The notes: generated from the letters alone by a model not told the origin. A stretch of 18,427 nt of DNA from Parcubacteria group bacterium CG11_big_fil_rev_8_21_14_0_20_41_14 (GCA_002787075.1 PCVT01000072.1:1862-20288); one strand, 5' to 3'; counted from the stretch's first letter, positions 5,584 through 13,121 are shown. Translations and numbers: made by a program.

Positions 5584-6366
5584 TTAGTTTGACATTTTTG
5601 GCGCGCTATTATCGCTTGGAACAACATCAATAATATTGCTTCCAGATGATGGTGAAGATGGTGTATTTTTTTTGCGCAAAACAATAATTTGCTGAATCAA
5701 TGTTGTTAAAGTATTCATTGTCCAGTAAAGCGTTAATCCGCCAGGAAGAGTTGCGCCGAACACTACTGTTATAACTGGAGCCATATACATCATTTGCTTG
5801 TTCATCATGCTGGTCATGCTTTCATCTTTGCTTCCTGGAACTTGGGGCTGTTTTTTGTGCGTGAGCATTCTAGTTTGCCAGAACTGTAGCGCTCCAGCGA
5901 TTATTGCTAGATAAATGCTTGGGTTTTCAAGGTTTATAATGCCCAAAAACATTGTATTTACTGCTTCTGGGGCATGTATGAATGGGTATAGCTTGTCTAA
6001 CGCGTCATTACTTAGCCCATCCCTTAATACGCGAAACATGGCAAATAAAAACGGAAGCTGGATAATAAGTGGCAAGCAGGACGAGAAAGGGCTTACTTTT
6101 TCTTTTTTGTAGAGCTGCATCAGCTCTTTGCCCATTGCTTCTTTATTGTCTTTGTATTTTTTGCGTAGCTCGTCAACTTTTGGCTGGATTTCTTGCAATG
6201 CTTTTTGGGATCTCAATGATTTGGCGCTCAATGGAAGCAGAATCAGTTTTATGATTATGGTTACAGCGATTATTGCCCATCCAAAATCATCTCCTGGAAT
6301 TATATTATGCAACCAGATGAGCAGGTTTAAAATTGGCTGGTAAAATATTATAGTAAATGGGTTCAT
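5584..6366 (-). CDS. yidC: Membrane protein insertase YidC/Oxa1
   Basis: Inserts and folds inner-membrane proteins, alone or with SecYEG. At 260 residues it lacks the large periplasmic P1 domain of proteobacterial YidC, and I see no lipoprotein signal. Membrane segments run at about 5-22, 28-48, 92-113, 138-162 and 190-230. The hydrophilic groove arginine falls in LSAKSLRSQKALQEIQPKV (Arg52), followed by the charged cytoplasmic hairpin at 56-92, then VSPFSSCLPLIIQLPFLFAMFRVL. TLPGGLTLYWTMNTL (206-220) is the usual last-helix signature. The C-terminus is Ser/Pro-rich. Its ATG overlaps the yidD TGA (ATGA), which indicates coupled translation. Confidence 0.95.
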   Translation of the reverse strand: MNPFTIIFYQPILNLLIWLHNIIPGDDFGWAIIAVTIIIKLILLPLSAKSLRSQKALQEIQPKVDELRKKYKDNKEAMGKELMQLYKKEKVSPFSSCLPLIIQLPFLFAMFRVLRDGLSNDALDKLYPFIHAPEAVNTMFLGIINLENPSIYLAIIAGALQFWQTRMLTHKKQPQVPGSKDESMTSMMNKQMMYMAPVITVVFGATLPGGLTLYWTMNTLTTLIQQIIVLRKKNTPSSPSSGSNIIDVVPSDNSAPKMSN

Positions 6367-6596
6367 ATTTGCTCAATTCCTCCGTTTGAAAATGGGTTGC
6401 ATCTAATAACGCGTTTGATTGAATAGTACGCGCCTTTTAGTATACCAAATTTATTGATTGCTTCATAACTGTACTGAGAGCATGTTGGATGATATTTGCA
6501 AGCGCCATAAGGAAAAAACCCTTGAAGCAGGCCATGGTCAGGGGATAGTGTTTTTTGGTAAATTTTGATTAGCGCGAGTGCTATTTTTTTTATCAT
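6363..6596 (-). CDS. yidD: Membrane protein insertion efficiency factor YidD
   Basis: Small membrane-associated factor that helps YidC-dependent insertion. The 77 residues contain the family core: an amphipathic N-terminus (KKIALALIKIYQKTLSP), then GFFPYGACKYHPTCSQYSYEA with both conserved cysteines, and YYSIKRVIRCNPFSNGGIEQI. It lies between rnpA (gap of about 2 nt) and yidC (4-nt overlap), the usual bacterial order. Confidence 0.95.
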   Translation of the reverse strand: MIKKIALALIKIYQKTLSPDHGLLQGFFPYGACKYHPTCSQYSYEAINKFGILKGAYYSIKRVIRCNPFSNGGIEQI

Positions 6597-6598
6597 GA

Positions 6599-6943
6599 TT
6601 AGATAAGCCGTGCTTTTTTGAAGAGTTGAATGGTTTTTTCTCGCAATGCGTCAAATGTTAAACTAAGCAATCCTTTTCTAGTGTTGATTAGGCCGTCAAA
6701 TCCTGGCTGTATGGTTGGCAGAATTTCTTTTCGGATAATTTCTCTTAAACGTCTTTTGAGCTTATTGCGTTCAACTGCTTTTTTTGAGAGTTTTATTGAT
6801 GTTACAACTGTAAAACGGGACACTTCTTTCATGTCATTACGAATGATGCGAAGCCCTAAATCAGGAACAAAAAAAGACCTCCCGCGCTTGATTACGCGTT
6901 CTATATCTTTGCGTTTTGCCAAGCGATTTCGTGCGTATAGCAT
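6599..6943 (-). CDS. rnpA: Ribonuclease P protein component
   Basis: Protein cofactor of RNase P, which trims the 5' leader of pre-tRNAs. I chose ATG 6943, giving about 114 residues: the family start is MLYARNRLAKRKDIERVIKRG. An in-frame TTG at 7051 would add 36 residues encoded by a GC-rich repeat, and these look unlike any RnpA. The RNR signature KKAVERNKLKRRLREIIRK is present, and basic residues dominate. A GGGAGG lies upstream of ATG 6943, though 14 nt away, longer than ideal. It sits between rpmH and yidD as in most bacteria. Confidence 0.93.
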   Translation of the reverse strand: MLYARNRLAKRKDIERVIKRGRSFFVPDLGLRIIRNDMKEVSRFTVVTSIKLSKKAVERNKLKRRLREIIRKEILPTIQPGFDGLINTRKGLLSLTFDALREKTIQLFKKARLI

Positions 6944-6949
6944 ACTGTT

Positions 6950-7040
6950 GCAATTTCCCTCCCTTGTATTCAGAGCTTGTCCCGAGGCCTGTCCCGAGTA
7001 CCCCGGAGGGAATGTCCGAGGGAGGAGGGTTAGGGTGGGG
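6950..7040. repeat. GC-rich repeat in the rnpA leader
   Basis: This segment is far more GC-rich than its surroundings. It contains near-duplicates CTTGTCCCGAG and CCTGTCCCGAG (about 6979-7002), and short outer inverted arms CCCTCCCT and AGGGAGG. On the minus strand it begins CCCCACCCTAACCCTCC, a type of sequence that recurs as dispersed intergenic repeats in many bacterial genomes. It separates rpmH from rnpA and would form a structured leader upstream of the rnpA start. Confidence 0.6.
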
Positions 7041-7056
7041 TTCTTAGTCAATTATA

Positions 7057-7197
7057 CTATACAGAAAGCTTTTTGCGCCCTTTTGCTCTGCGCCGCTTAA
7101 GCACATTGCGTCCACCCGGGCTTGCCATTCGCGCTTTGTATCCGTGCGTTCTGGCTCGCTTTTTTGTTTTTGGCTGGTATGTTCTCTTGGTTGACAT
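7057..7197 (-). CDS. rpmH: 50S ribosomal protein L34
   Basis: 46 residues, below the length limit of many gene finders, reading MSTKRTYQPKTKKRARTHG and continuing to GYKARMASPGGRNVLKRRRAKGRKKLSV. This is the canonical bL34 sequence: KRTYQP, the basic THGFxxRM block and RxVLxxRRxKGRKxL. It binds 23S rRNA domain I. It begins the rpmH-rnpA-yidD-yidC order. No SD precedes the ATG, and the best promoter places the start about 5 nt upstream, so the mRNA may be leaderless. It is co-oriented with gyrA but separated from it by a strong terminator. Confidence 0.97.
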   Translation of the reverse strand: MSTKRTYQPKTKKRARTHGYKARMASPGGRNVLKRRRAKGRKKLSV

Positions 7198-7208
7198 ATA
7201 TGGATATA

Positions 7209-7236
7209 AACTACATATAGTATGGTATCATGTCAA
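7209..7236 (-). promoter_or_regulatory. Candidate promoter of rpmH-rnpA-yidD-yidC
   Basis: Minus-strand TTGACA (7231-7236, perfect -35), then a weak -10 TAGTTT at 7209-7214 after a spacer of about 16 nt. The region between the gyrA terminator and rpmH is only about 70 bp, so a promoter is expected here. The -10 assignment is uncertain. Confidence 0.45.
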
Positions 7237-7264
7237 GGGTTAAGAAGCAAGACAAATAAAAAAA

Positions 7265-7289
7265 GCAGCCCGCTGATTTGGCGGGCTGC
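7265..7289 (-). terminator. Intrinsic terminator of gyrA
   Basis: Perfect 9-bp GC-rich stem GCAGCCCGC/GCGGGCTGC with a 7-nt loop. On the minus strand it is followed directly by seven T residues and more T-rich sequence. It lies 18 nt beyond the gyrA stop. Confidence 0.93.
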
Positions 7290-7307
7290 AGAATTATGGA
7301 GAATTAT

Positions 7308-10300
7308 TTACACCAGCGCGACATTTGATACTTTGTCGTTTGGCTCTTTTAGGCGCATGATGCGCACGCCTTGGGTGGCGCGGCCAAGCTTGGAAACTGA
7401 TTTCATTGGAACGCGGATGGTCTGGCCTTTGCCGGAGATGGCAATGATGTCTGATTTGTCATCGTTCAAATTTTCTCCCACAGCCATAGATCCAATTACT
7501 TTGCCGGTTTTGGCAGTTACGTTCGCGGTTTTTATGCCAGATCCGCCTCTGGACTGGATTTTGTATTCTTTAATAGAGGTTTTTTTGCCATATCCGTTCG
7601 CGGTAATCACGAACAGTAATGTCTGGCTGGCTTTATCCGGATTTATAACATCCATGCCAACTACATTGTCCGCGTCTTTGAGCTTAATACCGCGCACGCC
7701 TGATGCAGCTCTGCCCATAGGCCGAACATTGTCCTCTTTAAACCTGATTGCTTGGCCATTATTAGAGATGAGCATAATTTCATTCTTTCCATTTGATGGC
7801 TTTACCCATTCAAGAGCATCTCCTGAGTGCAGTTTAATCGCAATCAAGCCGCTTCTGCGCACATTGGCAAAATCTTCTATAGGAACTTTTTTAATAGTGC
7901 CTGAGCGAGTTACCATAATCAAAAACTTTGAATCCTTTATATCATCCAATGATAGAACCGCGCCCACTTTTTCTTCGCCTGAGATTTGCAAAAAGTTCAC
8001 TAAAGACGAGCCCTTGGCAGTGCGACTTGCGGCTGGCACATCATAGGCCTTAAGCTGAAACACTCTTCCTCGGTTTGTGAAGAATAAAATATCAGAATGA
8101 GTTGTTGTCGCAAAAAACATTTCAACAGCGTCTTCTTCTTTGGTAGTTAATCCTACAACTCCCTTGCCTCCTCGGATTTGGGTCTTAAACGTGTCCGGGG
8201 ATAAGCGCTTGATATATCCGTCATGGGTTATGATAACAATAGCGCTTTCGTTTGGAATTAAATCCTCTTGCGAGAATGTGTCAACCGCGCCAGATATGAT
8301 TTTTGTCCTTCTTTCATCCCCAAATTTTTCTTTTAATTCTTTGAGCTCGTTTTTTATTATTGAGAGCACTTTTTTTGAGCTGGAAAGAATACTTTCTAAT
8401 TCTTTAATTAATGCTTTTTTCTCTTTAAGCTCGTCTTCCAATCTTTGACGCTCAAGATTAGCAAGCTGGCTTAAGCGCATGTCTAAAATCGCGTTGCTTT
8501 GAGCTTCAGTAAATTTGAATTTTTTAATCAAACCAATGCGAGCTTCGTCTCGGTCTTTTGATTTTTTGATTAGCGCGATTATTTTATCAATAATGCTTAT
8601 TGCTTTAACTAAGCCCTCTAAAATGTGCGCGCGGTCTTTTGCTTTTTGCAGATCAAATTCAGTTCTGCGCTTTATAACTTCTTTGCGATGCTTTATGAAT
8701 TCTTCAAATACGCTTTTTAAAGTGAGCACGCGCGGTTGAATTCCATCAACTAAGGCAAGCATGTTCACATGGAAAGTTGTCTGCAAATTAGTGAGTTTGA
8801 AAAGCCGGTTTAATATTTTTTGAGGATATGTGTCTTTTTTAAGCTCAACAACAACGCGAACTCCGTCTTTGTCGCTTTCATCCCTTAGATCTTTAATGCC
8901 ATCTATTTTTTTGTCTTTTACCAGTTCCGCGATTTTAGCGACTAAGTCTGCTTTATTTACTTGATATGGCATTTCAGTCACGATAATGCGGTGCATTCCA
9001 GCTTTTATTTCTTCAATATCAGTAACCGCGCGCACAACTATTCCGCCTTTGCCTGTGGCGTATGCTTGTTTAATGTCTGCTTTGTTATATATGATTCCGC
9101 CAGTTGGAAAATCAGGGCCTTTTACGATTTTGATGAGCTCATTAATATCAATGTCTTCATTATCAATTACCGCGCTTACTCCGTCGCATAGTTCTGTTAA
9201 GTTGTGTGGCGGAATATTAGTTGCCATTCCAACCGCGATTCCAAGGGTTCCATTGAGCAGCAGATTTGGAAGTTTAGCCGGCAGAACGCGCGGCTCTTGG
9301 ATAGTGCCATCATAGTTGTCTATAAAGTCAACAGTTTCTTTTTCAATATCAAAAAGCATTTCTTCGGAAACGCGGGAAAGCTTTGCTTCTGTGTTGTGGT
9401 TTATGAATCCATTCGCGACAAAAGAGTGGCAGGTATTTTTAACTCGTATTGAGTAAACTGTTTCTTTTATTTTTGGCTTTTCTATTGTTTTTATTTTGTT
9501 GAAGAAAAATTTGTTTTTCAGGATCCAGTCAATCATGAGTATGTCTCTGGAGTTCAAAATATTTTTTAATGCGTTATAATTTTTTTCCAGATTATTATAT
9601 CTATCAAAATTGTGTTTTTTTATGAACTGAGTTGGATAGTTTTTTCTTAAATATTCGGTTATATGAGGAATCCAGTCGTTTTTACTCATTCGTTCTTTGT
9701 TCATGTTTTCTATGGATCCTAGTTTTTCTTTTTTCTCGCGCGAGAAAAATCCAATTTGCTTGTGGAAATTATAGATGCTGTCAGAGCCGGATATGATTAA
9801 TTTATAGCATTGATTGCGCTTATCCTGATATGGCGCTGTTGTTGTTACTCCGAAATTCAGCAAAACTGTTTTAAGTTCTTTTATTAATTGTTCGCTTTTT
9901 GAGTTATATGTGAGTTCAATGGATTCGCCATTGTGCCTTTTTTCTTTTTTGGATATAACAGACCCGTCTCCCTCAAACAAGCTGATTAAAAATTGCCGAA
10001 CGCAATCTTGGCGCGAAGCAAGCACAGAGAAGGGAATGGCTTTTTTATCTGATTTTTCTTTAGAAAGCCCGATCGCGTGCAGAAAATTGACTGCTTGCTG
10101 GTGGTATATATTTAACTCTTGGCAATTTCCTTTAATTTTTCTTTCATACAGCTTAATACCTGGAAATTCCTTTATTATAATATTTTTTACTTTGTCATAG
10201 AATCGCGCGTCTTGGTTATTGAAAGAGATTTGGCCACGGCTGAAGCTACCTTCTGCTGTGAGCGCGCCCAGTAAAAAAGCAAGGTCTTTATTCATTGCGC

Positions 10301-11114
10301 TTGGCAATCCTATTTTTTTCTGTTTTTTGCTTGGTTTGGCTTTATATGTTTTTAAACTGGCGTTTTGTTTTGAAAAAAGGCATGAGCTTCTATTAATCAG
10401 CGCGTAGTCATTTGTTGTAATATCTTCTAATAGCTTCCATGCAAAATCCGGCTGAGAGAATTCGTTCAATTTCCACACAAGAATAGGGTGATTATATGTT
10501 CCGCGAATGCCATATCCTTGTTCTGTTGTTATACGAATGACATTGTGTTTGCCTGAATTAAAAAATTTGTCCGCTTGTACTGCTTTTCCCTTGTAGTTAA
10601 GGACGCGTAGATTAATCGCGGTTTCTGTTTTTTTAGAAATGCTTTCAATCGGAACTATTCCTTTGTCAGTGAGCACTAAAGAATCTCCAGTTAAGCAATA
10701 TCGCATAGCAGCCGCGCCATCTCCGTCCATTGAGCCAAAGTTTCCTTGGCCATGCACTAATGGCGCGCGCATGGAAAAATTTTGCGCCAGGCGCACTAAA
10801 GAATCATACACAGCACTGTCGCCATGAGGATGGTATTTTCCTAAAACCTCGCCGACCACGGTCGCGGATTTGCGGAATTTTCCGCCTGCCTTGAGCCCAA
10901 TGGTCCACATAGCGTAGAGAATCCTGCGATGCACTGGCTTAAGCCCGTCGCGCACATCTGGCAGAGCGCGCGAAACTATTACGCTCATGGCATAATCCAA
11001 ATATGATTGTTGCATTTCATCAACAATTGGCTGAAGCAGTATTTTGTCAGCGCCTTTGCTTTTGTCTTTTTCTTGGTCTGGCTTTTGTTCAGTTGAGTTT
11101 TCTTTCTTTGGCAT
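7308..11114 (-). CDS. gyrA: DNA gyrase subunit A, interrupted by an in-frame intein
   Basis: Catalytic breakage-reunion subunit of gyrase, which introduces negative supercoils together with GyrB. The precursor is 1268 residues; removing the 435-residue intein (140-574) leaves an 833-residue GyrA of normal length. The N-extein has SYLDYAMSVIVSRALPDVRDGLKPVHRRIL and HPHGDSAVYD, with Ser and Asp at the usual quinolone-pocket positions (100, 104). The catalytic tyrosine is Tyr139, immediately before the intein. The C-extein resumes with TEAKLSRVSEEML and PNLLLNGTLGIAVGMATNIPPHN. The C-terminal beta-pinwheel has a GyrA-box variant QIRGGKG (8160-8180; classic QRRGG[RK]G), which supports gyrase rather than Topo IV ParC. 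It lies 6 nt after a small membrane protein gene and ends at a strong terminator. GyrB is not in the window. Confidence 0.95.
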   Translation of the reverse strand: MPKKENSTEQKPDQEKDKSKGADKILLQPIVDEMQQSYLDYAMSVIVSRALPDVRDGLKPVHRRILYAMWTIGLKAGGKFRKSATVVGEVLGKYHPHGDSAVYDSLVRLAQNFSMRAPLVHGQGNFGSMDGDGAAAMRYCLTGDSLVLTDKGIVPIESISKKTETAINLRVLNYKGKAVQADKFFNSGKHNVIRITTEQGYGIRGTYNHPILVWKLNEFSQPDFAWKLLEDITTNDYALINRSSCLFSKQNASLKTYKAKPSKKQKKIGLPSAMNKDLAFLLGALTAEGSFSRGQISFNNQDARFYDKVKNIIIKEFPGIKLYERKIKGNCQELNIYHQQAVNFLHAIGLSKEKSDKKAIPFSVLASRQDCVRQFLISLFEGDGSVISKKEKRHNGESIELTYNSKSEQLIKELKTVLLNFGVTTTAPYQDKRNQCYKLIISGSDSIYNFHKQIGFFSREKKEKLGSIENMNKERMSKNDWIPHITEYLRKNYPTQFIKKHNFDRYNNLEKNYNALKNILNSRDILMIDWILKNKFFFNKIKTIEKPKIKETVYSIRVKNTCHSFVANGFINHNTEAKLSRVSEEMLFDIEKETVDFIDNYDGTIQEPRVLPAKLPNLLLNGTLGIAVGMATNIPPHNLTELCDGVSAVIDNEDIDINELIKIVKGPDFPTGGIIYNKADIKQAYATGKGGIVVRAVTDIEEIKAGMHRIIVTEMPYQVNKADLVAKIAELVKDKKIDGIKDLRDESDKDGVRVVVELKKDTYPQKILNRLFKLTNLQTTFHVNMLALVDGIQPRVLTLKSVFEEFIKHRKEVIKRRTEFDLQKAKDRAHILEGLVKAISIIDKIIALIKKSKDRDEARIGLIKKFKFTEAQSNAILDMRLSQLANLERQRLEDELKEKKALIKELESILSSSKKVLSIIKNELKELKEKFGDERRTKIISGAVDTFSQEDLIPNESAIVIITHDGYIKRLSPDTFKTQIRGGKGVVGLTTKEEDAVEMFFATTTHSDILFFTNRGRVFQLKAYDVPAASRTAKGSSLVNFLQISGEEKVGAVLSLDDIKDSKFLIMVTRSGTIKKVPIEDFANVRRSGLIAIKLHSGDALEWVKPSNGKNEIMLISNNGQAIRFKEDNVRPMGRAASGVRGIKLKDADNVVGMDVINPDKASQTLLFVITANGYGKKTSIKEYKIQSRGGSGIKTANVTAKTGKVIGSMAVGENLNDDKSDIIAISGKGQTIRVPMKSVSKLGRATQGVRIMRLKEPNDKVSNVALV
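9393..10697 (-). mobile_element. Intein with LAGLIDADG homing endonuclease inside gyrA
   Basis: The protein insert runs from Cys1 (after ...AAMRY) to Asn435 (before TEAK). Splicing blocks are intact: N-terminal CLTGDSLVL with nucleophilic Cys1, block B GTYNHPILV with its Thr and His, block F VYSIRVKNTCHSFVANG, and block G FINHN with penultimate His and terminal Asn; Thr is the +1 residue. Between them is a LAGLIDADG endonuclease with LLGALTAEGS (143-151) and FLISLFEGDGSV (236-247), both acidic catalytic positions kept. The insertion point, just after the catalytic tyrosine, is the same one used by the known mycobacterial GyrA intein. Splicing and homing both look competent. Base composition resembles the exteins, so transfer was probably not very recent. 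Confidence 0.95.
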
Positions 11115-11120
11115 AGATAG

Positions 11121-11375
11121 TTATCTTTGAATAGTGTCTCCAAATACTTTTTCTCTTAAATCATCAACATCAGCTTTTTCAGAGTTTTGTGGATCAGTTT
11201 TTACAAATATGGATAAGGATTCAATAATTTCATTTGCAAATGATTTGAATGTATTGCCATTGTCTTTGTTCTGCGCTCTAGTTGTTGGGAAAAACCAAAT
11301 AGCCCAGGCAATAATAATTATTACCATGCTTACAGCAACGCCGATTGCGATGTGTTTTGATTCTTTTTGTTTCAT
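11121..11375 (-). CDS. Small single-pass membrane protein, function unknown
   Basis: 84 residues. A short basic N-terminus (MKQKESKH) is followed by one hydrophobic helix at about 9-29 (IAIGVAVSMVIIIIAWAIWFF) and a polar, acidic C-terminal part with SFANEIIESLSIF and DDLREKVFG. The lack of a cleavage site suggests an anchored protein with its C-terminus outside. The start overlaps the stop of the MBL-fold gene by 4 nt (ATGA), and gyrA starts 6 nt after its stop, so all three are probably translated from one mRNA. I do not recognise a family. Confidence 0.7.
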   Translation of the reverse strand: MKQKESKHIAIGVAVSMVIIIIAWAIWFFPTTRAQNKDNGNTFKSFANEIIESLSIFVKTDPQNSEKADVDDLREKVFGDTIQR

Positions 11376-11986
11376 ACGTTTAAATTTATTATTTCCATTA
11401 TTTCTTGGGGAAGATCTTTTTTCGTGATTTTTATCCGTTCTTGTTCGCTTGGGGATGATCCAATCTCTTTGAAGAATTTTTCTTTTTCATCATACTCGGT
11501 TTTGATTCCTTTTTGTTTGAAGTGCATTGGAATTACTATTCTGGGCTCTATTTGTTCAATAATCTGTTTAGCGCGTTTTGCGTCTAATACGCCTTTTCCG
11601 CCAACTGGAATTATAAGTATATCAGCGCCTTCAAATAGCTCTAATTGTTTTGGAGAGAGTTCCTGGTTCAAGTTTGCTAAATGCGCTATAGTAATGTTTT
11701 CAATTTTAAGCAGGGTCATGAGCGATTCTATTTTGCCTGAAGACGGGGTTTGGCTGGAATATATAAAAATGCCGCTTGCTTCGTATTCACCTACTGAATC
11801 CACGATAAAAAGCTTTTCTTCGCGTGGCTCTACATTGATTTTGTCATCAGGATTGCCTAATACAACGCAATCTGCTTTGAATCTGCTTGTTTTAATTTCA
11901 CTTTTTTCGCCAGGCGGTGAAAGCAGGATTGTTGTTGAATTTGATTGTATTTTCGTGGCTGAAAGGCCTAAGAGTTCTATGATCAT
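11372..11986 (-). CDS. MBL-fold protein of the UlaG-like type lacking the HxHxDH metal motif
   Basis: Recognisable as a COG2220-type metallo-beta-lactamase-fold protein from its order of motifs: FKADCVVL, then FIVDSVGEYEASGIFIY, then ITIAHLANLNQELSPKQLELF, ADILIIPVGGKGVLDAKRAKQIIEQIEPRIVIPMHFK. In active relatives the first part reads VSHDHxDH; here it is LGNPDDKIN (about 50-58), and the second ligand region HLGDLGHEL has become HLANLNQEL. Only the late IPMH histidine remains, so hydrolase activity is unlikely. I place the start at ATG 11986 rather than TTG 12004, giving 204 residues. It sits between the Q/N-rich protein and the small membrane protein upstream of gyrA. Confidence 0.8.
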   Translation of the reverse strand: MIIELLGLSATKIQSNSTTILLSPPGEKSEIKTSRFKADCVVLGNPDDKINVEPREEKLFIVDSVGEYEASGIFIYSSQTPSSGKIESLMTLLKIENITIAHLANLNQELSPKQLELFEGADILIIPVGGKGVLDAKRAKQIIEQIEPRIVIPMHFKQKGIKTEYDEKEKFFKEIGSSPSEQERIKITKKDLPQEIMEIINLNV

Positions 11987-12074
11987 AATATAATATATAA
12001 GCAAAAAGTGCCGTTATGGACACTATTATATTACACTTTTTTGAGGTAAAAGTAAAGTGTTTTTGTAGTGTATT

Positions 12075-12653
12075 TTAGGTGTCTTTGACTGTTTCAAAAC
12101 CAGCTGGCGCGCCTAAATCCACTTCTTGGGTTTCTGCTGGATTTGGCCTATTTTTGGCGTCCATTGGAAGCATTTTATTTTCTTGTTTGTTATCATCAGT
12201 CTGCTTTTGATGATTTGTTTTAGCTTTATTGCCAAGGTTTGCGCCTGATAATATTGCGTTTTGGCCTATTGCGCTTATTTGGGGCTTGTTTTGCGCTCCT
12301 TGAGTCATTGGGCTATATTGTTGGCGCAGTTTTTGTAGTATGATTAATTTTTCGTTTGGGTCTTGAGATGGCTCTGGATTATCTGTTTTAACTGCTTGTT
12401 CTTGGGAATACTCAAAAATGCCGCGCATGCGCGCTCTGGTGTTTTGGCTGGATCCTTTTTTAAGCTTATAACCCTGCGTTTCTGCTTCATTAAACAGGTC
12501 TTTTATTACTCGCTTTGCTTTTCTTGGGCTCATGTCTTTATTTGTCCCGCTTAAGTCAGAATTATTTTTTATGAGTTTTTTTAGGTCTGTTTGCCTAATT
12601 CCAGTTTGTTTTCCAAAGCTTTGTATTATTGTTTTGTTGTCTACTTTTGGCAT
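12075..12653 (-). CDS. Hypothetical protein with basic N-terminal helical part and Q/N-rich tail
   Basis: 192 residues, not recognised. Residues 1-85 are basic and likely helical: NKTIIQSFGKQTGIRQTDLKKLI, then MSPRKAKRVIKDLFNEAETQGYKLKKGSSQNTRARMRGIF. They could form a small nucleic-acid-binding domain. Residues 90-192 are rich in Gln, Asn, Pro and Lys (for example NLGNKAKTNHQKQTDDNKQ) and are probably disordered. It lies 18 nt downstream of the NUDIX gene and is probably co-transcribed with it. Confidence 0.65.
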   Translation of the reverse strand: MPKVDNKTIIQSFGKQTGIRQTDLKKLIKNNSDLSGTNKDMSPRKAKRVIKDLFNEAETQGYKLKKGSSQNTRARMRGIFEYSQEQAVKTDNPEPSQDPNEKLIILQKLRQQYSPMTQGAQNKPQISAIGQNAILSGANLGNKAKTNHQKQTDDNKQENKMLPMDAKNRPNPAETQEVDLGAPAGFETVKDT

Positions 12654-12671
12654 GAGTTTATTATATCATGT

Positions 12672-13121
12672 TTATTTAATTCCAAGGTACATATTAATGC
12701 CTTCCAAAATGCCTGATTTAAAAAGTTTTTCTGGCTTAGTTTCTTTTAGGTTTGCCCATTTAAATCCTTCGTGCTCTTTGCTTATAGCGATATCTCCGCT
12801 GATAAATTCAGCTTCAAAAAAGATATAAAGCACATGCAGATTTTTATTCTCGCTAGTCATGGATGCTGGAACAACGTGTCTTCCAAGAGCGATTGGCTTT
12901 GGATTGATTTTCATTTTTACATTTCCGATTTCTTCTTTTGCTTCGCGCTTTATTATATCTAAAAACGAAATATCAGATTCATCTTCATCAATCCTGCCTC
13001 CTGGAAGATCGTAAAACCCAGCATAGCTTCCTTTTGAGCATCCGTTTAATATCAATACTTCATTCTTATTGTTTTTAAGAATGATTTTAAGGGATATTTG
13101 ATAAAAAGCTCTTTTTGGCAT
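12672..13121 (-). CDS. NUDIX hydrolase
   Basis: 149 residues with a Nudix box GGRIDEDE...REAKEEIG, which hydrolyses nucleoside diphosphates linked to another moiety using Mg2+. The catalytic REAKEEIG is complete. The spacing between the box's first Glu and the REAKEE helix is 10 residues instead of the classic 7, a variant loop. A beta-strand start (RAFYQISLKIILKNNKNEVLIL) and LPGG before the box are typical. Substrate (MutT-like 8-oxo-dGTP, ADP-ribose or other) cannot be told. It heads the minus-strand run that ends with gyrA. Confidence 0.9.
   Translation of the reverse strand: MPKRAFYQISLKIILKNNKNEVLILNGCSKGSYAGFYDLPGGRIDEDESDISFLDIIKREAKEEIGNVKMKINPKPIALGRHVVPASMTSENKNLHVLYIFFEAEFISGDIAISKEHEGFKWANLKETKPEKLFKSGILEGINMYLGIK

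Noticed and set aside
6944..7051. N-terminal extension of RnpA from TTG 7051
   Set aside because: The added residues come from a GC-rich repeat and do not resemble RnpA, which starts canonically at ATG 6943.
7222..8046. 274-residue plus-strand open frame
   Set aside because: Wholly antisense to the conserved gyrA C-terminal domain and terminator; the protein has no recognisable features and gyrA constrains the sequence.
12031..12067. Hairpin ACACTTT...AAAGTGT upstream of the MBL-like gene
   Set aside because: The stem is weak (7 bp, long loop) and its T-tract faces the plus strand, where no gene ends.
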